The notes below the pieces were generated by a model. The model was not told where the DNA came from, did no database searches, and saw nothing but the letters and a program-made list of their open reading frames with translations. A program made the position numbers and the translations under genes. A stretch of 6,676 nucleotides of DNA from an uncultured Flavobacteriia bacterium (GTDB lineage: Bacteria; Bacteroidota; Bacteroidia; Flavobacteriales; Flavobacteriaceae), in NCBI GenBank assembly GCA_946482495.1, contig CAMLRV010000128.1:1-6676 (forward strand), written 5' to 3'. Below, in pieces: positions 6,222 through 6,676 of this stretch. Numbering within the stretch: position 1 is the stretch's first letter; every line of letters begins with the position of its first letter.

Positions 6222-6237
6222 TATAAAAATAAACATT

Positions 6238-6600
6238 ATGTTAGAAGCTATCAAACACATACTAAAAAACGAATGTCCAAATTGTCACAAAGGAAAAGTA
6301 TTTAGAGATAAAAGTTTTTTCTTTAGTATTGGTTTTCCAAAAATGAATGAATATTGTAGTCATTGCAACAACAAATTTGAAAAAGAACCTGGTTATTTCT
6401 TTGGTTCTATGTTTGTAAGTTATGCATTAGGCGTTGGTGAAGCAATTATTACCTATGCAATTGCCCATCAATTTTTTGAAAAAACATTCGATTTAAGAAT
6501 GATTCCAATTATTGCTGGAGTAATTTTATTGATGTCGTCATTTAACCTGCGATTATCAAGGATGATTTGGATTTATATGTTCAAAAACTATTCTATGTAG
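6238..6600 (+). CDS. DUF983 family zinc-ribbon membrane protein
   Basis: This 120-residue protein has the standard DUF983 organisation. The N-terminus has two CxxC pairs, CPNC (13-16, in 'NECPNCHKGKVF') and CSHC (40-43), which together can bind one zinc ion as a cytoplasmic rubredoxin-like ribbon. Next comes 'FEKEPGYFFGSMFVSYALG' (47-65), the most recognisable family block, leading into a first membrane helix at about 53-77. A second helix spans about 86-103 ('MIPIIAGVILLMSSFN'). The tail 'RLSRMIWIYMFKNYS' is basic and aromatic, as in relatives. The biochemical role of DUF983 is unknown. It is complete at both ends, is transcribed divergently from the AraC regulator, and has a -7 promoter element directly upstream. 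No downstream partner is visible before the window ends. Confidence 0.9.
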   Translation: MLEAIKHILKNECPNCHKGKVFRDKSFFFSIGFPKMNEYCSHCNNKFEKEPGYFFGSMFVSYALGVGEAIITYAIAHQFFEKTFDLRMIPIIAGVILLMSSFNLRLSRMIWIYMFKNYSM

Positions 6601-6620
6601 TTGTCTAATTTTACATATTA

Positions 6621-6654
6621 ATTGAAAAAAAATATATTTTTATTGTTTTTCAAT
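6621..6654 (+). terminator. Weak AT-only hairpin after DUF983, possible terminator
   Basis: Bases 6621-6629 (attgaaaaa) are the reverse complement of 6646-6654 (tttttcaat), with a 16-base loop, beginning 21 bases after the DUF983 stop. An overlapping alternative hairpin pairs 6651-6656 (caataa) with 6661-6666 (ttattg). The stems hold almost no G-C pairs and the area is extremely AT-rich, so the pairing may be accidental. Position after the gene is the main argument for a terminator. Confidence 0.3.
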
Positions 6655-6676
6655 AAATTTTTATTGATATTTGTAC

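Overview
The window looks like a chromosomal segment of a Bacteroidota member, most likely family Flavobacteriaceae. The DNA is strongly AT-rich. Start codons are preceded by A/T-rich stretches rather than Shine-Dalgarno sequences, and one clean TAnnTTTG-type -7 promoter element is visible. The proteins (a GIN-domain protein, a GH92 glycosidase with a flavobacterial-style signal peptide, a lipoprotein with an LTSC lipobox, a DUF983 protein) are all familiar from flavobacteria. Nothing in composition or gene content suggests recent transfer, a prophage or an insertion sequence.

Layout. At the left edge a GIN-domain (DUF2807) protein enters the window already in frame and ends at 746. Three bases later a small conserved protein of unknown function begins (750-1157), so the two are probably one transcription unit. 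They are followed by a structured intergenic stretch (1158-1353) with a strong intrinsic terminator and further overlapping hairpins. The largest gene follows (1354-4200): a secreted GH92 alpha-mannosidase with a C-terminal chitobiase-like domain and an F5/8-type-C (discoidin-like) domain. A compact 31-base inverted repeat (4206-4236) separates it from a two-gene plus-strand unit, a RimJ/RimL-like GNAT acetyltransferase (4255-4791) and an NTF2-like (DUF4440-type) lipoprotein (4802-5293). The lipoprotein gene overlaps by 9 bases the 3' end of a convergent AraC-family regulator (minus strand, 5285-6145). The regulator is divergent from a small DUF983 zinc-ribbon membrane protein (6238-6600). Their shared 92-base control region holds a -7 element and a near-perfect direct repeat. 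The last 76 bases are noncoding and very AT-rich.

How the genes work together. The GH92 enzyme probably trims alpha-mannosides from glycans in the periplasm or outside the cell. No SusC/SusD pair or second glycosidase lies in the window, so it is not visibly part of a polysaccharide utilisation locus. The other genes look like ordinary housekeeping or accessory flavobacterial genes with no evident shared pathway. The AraC regulator has a sugar-regulator-like architecture, but its target cannot be read from its neighbours. I see no defence system, CRISPR array, RNA gene or clearly new system. The most interesting signals are the intergenic palindromes, the direct repeat in the divergent promoter region, and the shortened C-terminal edge of the GH92 catalytic module.
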